44,183 nt of DNA from SFTH01 sp051878085 (GTDB taxonomy: Bacteria; Bacillota; Clostridia; Christensenellales; Aristaeellaceae), in NCBI GenBank assembly GCA_051878085.1, contig JBJEJN010000131.1, forward strand, positions 1 to 44,183. Reading direction: 5' to 3'. The notes under the pieces were generated by a model, which worked only from the letters and a program-made list of their open reading frames with translations, made no database searches and was not told the origin of the DNA. Shown here piece by piece: positions 40,396 through 44,183 of this stretch. Numbering within the stretch: the first letter of the stretch is position 1; every line of letters begins with the position of its first letter. Both the position numbers and the translations under genes were made by a program.

Positions 40396-40423
40396 ATCCC
40401 CATCCCGAATCCGGGACGGGGAT
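40396..40423 (+). terminator. Hairpin after the thioredoxin-fold gene
   Basis: ATCCCCATCCCG (40396-40407) pairs with CGGGACGGGGAT (40412-40423), 11 of 12 positions, around AATC, and is followed by a T-poor GCTTTGC. It is the likely end of the arsR operon. Confidence 0.65.
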
Positions 40424-40486
40424 GCTTTGCGCTTTGGGGAATGTAAATTGATTGCTGCATCCCGGCGACTTTACAAACTTCTGATC

Positions 40487-40523
40487 TTTCCCGTATTTTT
40501 CCCGGACGATTCTCCGCTAGGAT
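40487..40523 (+). promoter_or_regulatory. Possible Pho box and promoter of the pst operon
   Basis: TTTCCCG occurs twice with an 11-base step (40487 and 40498), the spacing of PhoB/PhoP half-sites, and TTTACA lies further upstream. A plausible -10 box, TAGGAT (40518-40523), begins 13 bases after the second repeat, with no separate -35 box. This arrangement fits phosphate-starvation control but the half-sites are not a strong consensus match. Confidence 0.35.
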
Positions 40524-40577
40524 AGAAGCGTACCCAAGATCAAAGAAAAAAACGAGACAGAAGGAAGGACAAGATTT

Positions 40578-41423
40578 ATGAAGAAGATTCTGGCAATGGT
40601 ATTGGCGATGCTGCTGGTCATCGGCAGCGCATGCGCGGCGAATGAAATCAACGTGATCTCCCGCGAGGACGGCAGCGGCACCCGCGGCGCGTTCATCGAG
40701 CTGTTCGGCATCGAGCAGAAGGACGCGGACGGCAACAAGGTCGATTACACCACCGACGAGGCGGACATCACCAACAGCACCTCCGTCATGATGACCAGCG
40801 TGTCCGGCAATCCCAGCGCCATCGGTTACATCTCCCTGGGCTCCCTGAACGAGACCGTGAAGGCCCTCGCCATCGACGGCGTGGAGGCCAGCGTTGAGAA
40901 CATCAAGGCCGGTTCCTACACCGTGGCTCGTCCCTTCAACATCGCCACCCAGGCCGAGGTCTCCGAGGCTGCGCAGGCGTTCATCGACTTCATCCTCAGC
41001 GCCGAGGGCCAGGCGGTCATCGAGGCGAACGGCTACATCGCGGTCGTCGAGGACGCTCCGGCCTTCGCGGGCAGCAGCATCGAGGGCAAGGTCGTCGTGG
41101 CAGGCTCCTCCTCCGTCACCCCGGTCATGGAGAAGCTGAAGGAGGCCTATGAGGCCATCAACCCCAACGCGAACATTGAGGTGCAGCAGAGCGACTCCAC
41201 CACCGGCATGAACAACGCCATCGAGGGCGTGTGCGACATCGGCATGGCCTCCCGCGCAGTCAAGGACAGCGAGATCGAGGCGGGCCTGACCTCCACCACC
41301 ATCGCCATGGACGGCATCGCGGTGATCGTCAGCAACGACAACGCCGTCACCGGCCTGACCAAGGATCAGGTGCGCGGCATCTACATGGGCGAAATCACCG
41401 ACTGGAGCGAAGTCAATGGCTAA
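40578..41423 (+). CDS. pstS: Phosphate ABC transporter substrate-binding protein with permuted lobe order
   Basis: The 281-residue exported protein has a signal sequence (MKKILAMVLAMLLVIGSAC) with either a lipobox-like GSAC (Cys19) or a signal peptidase I site after ACA. The usual PstS order is reversed. Residues about 23-150 (ISREDGSGTRGAF, AIGYISLGSLN, RPFNIATQ, AFIDFILSAEGQAVIEANGYI) are the second segment of ordinary PstS. Residues about 165-281 (VVVAGSSSVTPVMEKLKEAYE, CDIGMASRAVK, IAMDGIAVIVS, EITDWSEVNG) are the first. As far as I recall, Streptococcus pneumoniae PstS has the same arrangement, so this is a natural form and not an assembly error. It captures phosphate outside the membrane for PstCAB. 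It overlaps pstC by eight bases. Confidence 0.92.
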   Translation: MKKILAMVLAMLLVIGSACAANEINVISREDGSGTRGAFIELFGIEQKDADGNKVDYTTDEADITNSTSVMMTSVSGNPSAIGYISLGSLNETVKALAIDGVEASVENIKAGSYTVARPFNIATQAEVSEAAQAFIDFILSAEGQAVIEANGYIAVVEDAPAFAGSSIEGKVVVAGSSSVTPVMEKLKEAYEAINPNANIEVQQSDSTTGMNNAIEGVCDIGMASRAVKDSEIEAGLTSTTIAMDGIAVIVSNDNAVTGLTKDQVRGIYMGEITDWSEVNG

Positions 41424-42291
41424 TCACCTTCCAAAATCGAAGGGCGCAATGAAGGAGACCCTGGCAAGGGTCCTCTTCATTTTCGCCGCTTGTATCTCAA
41501 TTCTGGCGGTCTTTCTGATCTGTATCTTCCTCTTTGCCAACGGACTCCCGGGCATGTTCAAAATCGGCGTGCTGGATTTCCTGACCGGCACCAAATGGAA
41601 GCCGGGCAACGACATCTACGGCATCCTGCCGATGATCCTTGGCAGCGTGTACGTAACGGCGGGCGCGTTAATCATCGGCGTACCCGCAGGCCTGCTGACG
41701 GCGATCTTCCTCTCTCGCTTTGCTTCGGGCAGACCTGCGAAGATGATGCGCTCCGCCGTATCCCTTCTGGCGGGCATCCCCTCGGTGGTCTACGGCTTCT
41801 TCGGCCTGGTGGTGATCGTCCCGCTGATCCGCACGCTGTTCGGCGGCAGCGGCTCCAGCCTGCTGGCGGCCTGCATCCTGCTGGGCATGATGATCCTGCC
41901 CACGATCATCACGCTGTCGGAGTCCGCGCTGAACGCCGTGCCCCAGTCCTACTACGAGGGCGCGCTGGCGCTGGGCGCAACCCACGAGCGCGCGGTGTTC
42001 TCGGTGATCCTGCCTGCGGCCAAGTCCGGCGTGCTGGCGGCGATCATCCTGGGCGTGGGCCGCGCCATCGGCGAGGCCATGGCGGTGATGATGGTGGCGG
42101 GCAACCGCGCCGTGATCCCCAACAGCCTGGTCAAGGGTGTGCGCACCCTCACCAGCAACATCGTCATGGAGATGGGCTACGCCACCGACCTGCACCGCGA
42201 GGCACTGATCGCCACGGCGGTGGTGCTGTTCGTGTTCATTCTGCTGATCAACCTGCTGTTTTCCGTCATCAAGAGAAAGGCAAAGCTGTAA
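41416..42291 (+). CDS. pstC: Phosphate ABC transporter permease PstC
   Basis: The 291-residue membrane protein has six transmembrane helices and the binding-protein-dependent permease loop EGALALGATHERAVFSVILPAAKSG (near residues 175-200), which contacts the ATPase. Other PstC features are TGTKWKPGNDIYGILPMILGS, SLLAGIPSVVYGFFGLVVIVPLI and GRAIGEAMAVMMVAGN. The ATG lies within the last codons of pstS, so the two genes are coupled. It forms the membrane channel with PstA. Confidence 0.95.
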   Translation: MANHLPKSKGAMKETLARVLFIFAACISILAVFLICIFLFANGLPGMFKIGVLDFLTGTKWKPGNDIYGILPMILGSVYVTAGALIIGVPAGLLTAIFLSRFASGRPAKMMRSAVSLLAGIPSVVYGFFGLVVIVPLIRTLFGGSGSSLLAACILLGMMILPTIITLSESALNAVPQSYYEGALALGATHERAVFSVILPAAKSGVLAAIILGVGRAIGEAMAVMMVAGNRAVIPNSLVKGVRTLTSNIVMEMGYATDLHREALIATAVVLFVFILLINLLFSVIKRKAKL

Positions 42292-42294
42292 ACC

Positions 42295-43164
42295 ATGAGC
42301 GCAAAGAAAAAAGCAAAGCTGTTGCGGCTAAGCGCAAAGACAAAAGCAAGGCTGATGCGCCTGGCGGCGTATGCGGGCGCGGCGTTTACGATGGCGGTCT
42401 TTCTGTCCATCGTGGGCTACATCCTCGTCAAGGGCGTCGGCCACCTCTCCCCGGAGCTCTTCGCCTGGGAGTACAACTCCGAAAACGTGTCGCTTATGCC
42501 GGCGCTGATCAATACGCTGCTGATGACGGCGCTGTCGCTGATCGTCGCGGTGCCACTGGGCATCGGCGCGGCCATCTATCTGACCGAGTACGCCCGGCGC
42601 GGAAACAAGCTGGTCAAGCTGGTGCGCATCACGGCGGAGACTCTGTCCGGCATTCCCTCCATTATCTACGGCCTGTTCGGCTCGCTGTTCTTCGTGATTG
42701 CGCTAAAGATGGGCCTGTCACTGCTCTCCGGCGCGCTGACGCTGTCGATCATGGTGCTGCCGCTGGTCATGCGCAGCACGGAGGAGGCGCTGCTGGCGGT
42801 GCCGGACTCCTACCGCGAAGGCAGCTTCGGTCTGGGCGCGGGGCGGCTGCGCACCACCTTCAAGGTGGTGCTGCCCTCGGCGATTCCCGGCATTCTGGCG
42901 GGCGTGATCCTGGCCATCGGCCGCATCGTGGGCGAGACCGCCGCGCTGATCTACACCGCGGGCACCGTGCCCAAGGTGGCGACCGGGCTGTTCGATTCCA
43001 CCCGCACGCTGTCGGTGCACATGTATGCCATCTCCCAGGAGGGACTCTACATCAACCAGAGCTACGCCACGGCGGTGGTGCTGCTGGTCATCGTCATCGG
43101 GATCAACGCGCTGTCCGCATGGGTGGCGAAGAAGATCGGAAGGAGCAACTATGGCAAAGTTTGA
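42295..43164 (+). CDS. pstA: Phosphate ABC transporter permease PstA
   Basis: The 289-residue protein has an unusually Lys/Arg-rich N-terminus (MSAKKKAKLLRLSAKTKARL), in which a short motif AKKKAKLLRLSAK is nearly repeated as AKTKARLMRLAA, followed by six membrane helices. PstA signatures are LIVAVPLGIGAAIYLTEYARRG, ETLSGIPSIIYGLFGSLFF, REGSFGLGAGRLRTTFKVVLPSAIPGI (ATPase-contact loop) and GRIVGETAALIYTAG. It starts three bases after pstC and overlaps pstB by 14 bases. Confidence 0.95.
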   Translation: MSAKKKAKLLRLSAKTKARLMRLAAYAGAAFTMAVFLSIVGYILVKGVGHLSPELFAWEYNSENVSLMPALINTLLMTALSLIVAVPLGIGAAIYLTEYARRGNKLVKLVRITAETLSGIPSIIYGLFGSLFFVIALKMGLSLLSGALTLSIMVLPLVMRSTEEALLAVPDSYREGSFGLGAGRLRTTFKVVLPSAIPGILAGVILAIGRIVGETAALIYTAGTVPKVATGLFDSTRTLSVHMYAISQEGLYINQSYATAVVLLVIVIGINALSAWVAKKIGRSNYGKV

Positions 43165-43900
43165 CATACGGAAGCTGAACCTGCACTACGGCTCGTTTCA
43201 CGCGCTGAAGGACGTGAACCTCTCCATCGAGGAGAAGGAGATCACCGCCTTCATCGGGCCCTCCGGCTGCGGCAAGAGCACGCTGCTCAAGACGTTAAAT
43301 CGCATGAACGATTTGGTGGAAGGGTGTAAAATAACAGGAGATGTGCTGCTCGACGGCGAAGATATCTATGGAAACATGGACACCACCGTCCTGCGCAAGC
43401 GCGTGGGCATGGTGTTTCAGAAGCCCAACCCCTTCCCGATGAGCATCTACGACAACGTGGCCTACGGCCCGCGCACCCACGGCGTGCGGGGCAAGGCGAA
43501 GCTGGATGACATCGTGGAGCGCTCGCTGCGCAACGCCGCCATCTGGGACGAGCTGAAGGATCGCCTGAAGAAGGACGCCCTGGGGCTCTCCGGCGGACAG
43601 CAGCAGCGCCTTTGCATCGCCCGGGCGCTTGCAGTGGAGCCGGAGGTGCTGCTGATGGACGAGCCCACCAGCGCCCTCGACCCCATCTCCACCTCGAAGA
43701 TCGAGGATCTGGCCGTGATGCTCAAGCAGGACTACACCATCGTCATGGTGACCCACAACATGCAGCAGGCGGCCCGCATCTCGGACAAGACGGCCTTCTT
43801 CCTGCTGGGCGAGGTCATCGAGTACGGCGACACGGAGCAGATGTTCTCCATGCCCGCCGACAAGCGAACTGAGGACTACATTACGGGGAGGTTTGGCTGA
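43151..43900 (+). CDS. pstB: Phosphate ABC transporter ATPase PstB
   Basis: The 249-residue ATPase powers phosphate import. Visible motifs: Walker A GPSGCGKST (residues about 36-44), Q-loop MVFQKPNPFPMSIYDNVAYGPR, signature LSGGQQQR (near 150), Walker B EVLLMDEPTSALD and the H-loop VTHNMQQAAR. The C-terminal IEYGDTEQMFSMPADKRTEDYITGRFG is typical of PstB. The ATG follows GGAGCAACT within the end of pstA, and the stop overlaps the phoU start by one base (TGATG). Confidence 0.97.
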   Translation: MAKFDIRKLNLHYGSFHALKDVNLSIEEKEITAFIGPSGCGKSTLLKTLNRMNDLVEGCKITGDVLLDGEDIYGNMDTTVLRKRVGMVFQKPNPFPMSIYDNVAYGPRTHGVRGKAKLDDIVERSLRNAAIWDELKDRLKKDALGLSGGQQQRLCIARALAVEPEVLLMDEPTSALDPISTSKIEDLAVMLKQDYTIVMVTHNMQQAARISDKTAFFLLGEVIEYGDTEQMFSMPADKRTEDYITGRFG

Positions 43901-44183
43901 TGCGCGTTCGATTTGACGAGCAGCTGAGTCTGCTCAACCGGGAATTGCTGGAGATGGGATCGCTGATCGAGCAGTCCATCCGCAGCGCCACCCAGGCGCT
44001 GATCCGGCAGGATGTGGAGGCCGCAAACGCCGCCATCGCCTCGGATCACGAGGTGGATCAGAAGGAGAAGCAGATCGAGGGGCTGTGCCTGAAGCTGCTT
44101 CTGCAGCAGCAGCCCGTGGCGCGGGACCTGCGGCAGATCTCCGCGGCGCTGAAGATGATCACCGACATGGAGCGCATCGGCGA
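43900..44183 (+). CDS. phoU: PhoU family phosphate regulator, cut by window end
   Basis: From the ATG at 43900 an open frame runs to the window end, giving 94 residues. It begins MRVRFDEQLSLLNRELLEMG and includes SLIEQSIRSATQALIRQD, SDHEVDQKEKQIEGLCLKLL, QQQPVARDLRQISAALKMITDMERIG. This is the first half of the PhoU helical bundle with its metal-binding acidic pattern (Asp and Glu in the DxxxxERIG helix). PhoU links Pst transport to control of the phosphate sensor kinase. The gene directly follows pstB with a one-base overlap; about half the protein is outside the window. Confidence 0.94.
   Translation, partial: MRVRFDEQLSLLNRELLEMGSLIEQSIRSATQALIRQDVEAANAAIASDHEVDQKEKQIEGLCLKLLLQQQPVARDLRQISAALKMITDMERIG

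Noticed and set aside
40578..41423. PstS judged as truncated or frameshifted because its C-terminus ends early
   Set aside because: Both lobes are complete but in swapped order; length is normal and the next gene overlaps its stop codon in the standard operon manner.

Overview
The window is a high-GC stretch of a bacterial chromosome. Its features fit an anaerobic, low-oxygen-adapted member of the Firmicutes (Clostridia-like): strong Shine-Dalgarno sites (GGAGG), sigma-A promoters with 17-bp spacers, a single-chain glycyl-tRNA synthetase, Gram-positive style signal peptides, a coenzyme-B12 glutamate mutase and a streptococcal-like PstS. Two runs of exactly 100 N (3081-3180 and 34934-35033) show that this is a scaffolded draft assembly, probably a metagenome bin. 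Species cannot be named from the sequence.

Region 1 (1-16071) is the most coherent part. Two gene arms read away from a 180-bp divergent promoter region at 8570-8752. The minus arm carries citC, a P-loop protein with an AlaRS-editing-like motif, glmS, glmL, glmE and methylaspartate ammonia-lyase. The plus arm carries citD, citE, citF, the two subunits of a class I fumarase-type hydratase, then a GntR regulator, a citX-citG fusion and an EamA exporter. Together they encode the complete methylaspartate route of glutamate fermentation: glutamate to 3-methylaspartate (GlmES, kept active by GlmL), to mesaconate plus ammonia (MAL), to citramalate (hydratase), to acetate plus pyruvate (a citrate-lyase-type enzyme acting as citramalate lyase, matured by CitC and CitXG). 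Upstream of this lie an M32 carboxypeptidase and the first 26 codons of a dihydrofolate reductase.

Region 2 (16072-22965) begins with a 300-bp intergenic array of consecutive hairpins, followed by a minus-strand group (radical SAM protein, MscS channel, D-2-hydroxyacid dehydrogenase) and a plus-strand group (secreted repeat protein, OmpR-type response regulator, sensor kinase). A 15-bp motif is shared by the upstream regions of the secreted protein and of the two-component pair.

Region 3 (23042-37071) holds a 2548-residue NdvB/Cgs-like beta-1,2-glucan synthase, a YitT family membrane protein, a 17-cysteine mini-protein, glycerol kinase, two very acidic repeat-rich proteins flanking the second assembly gap, and two small unknown proteins.

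Region 4 (37195-44183) is housekeeping and transport: glyS; an ArsR regulator with an ArsP-type permease and a small thioredoxin-fold protein behind a clear promoter and operator; and pstS-pstC-pstA-pstB-phoU, with phoU cut by the window end. I saw no rRNA, tRNA, CRISPR array, transposase or prophage genes. Names rest on motif recognition and remembered family sequences; no database search was run.
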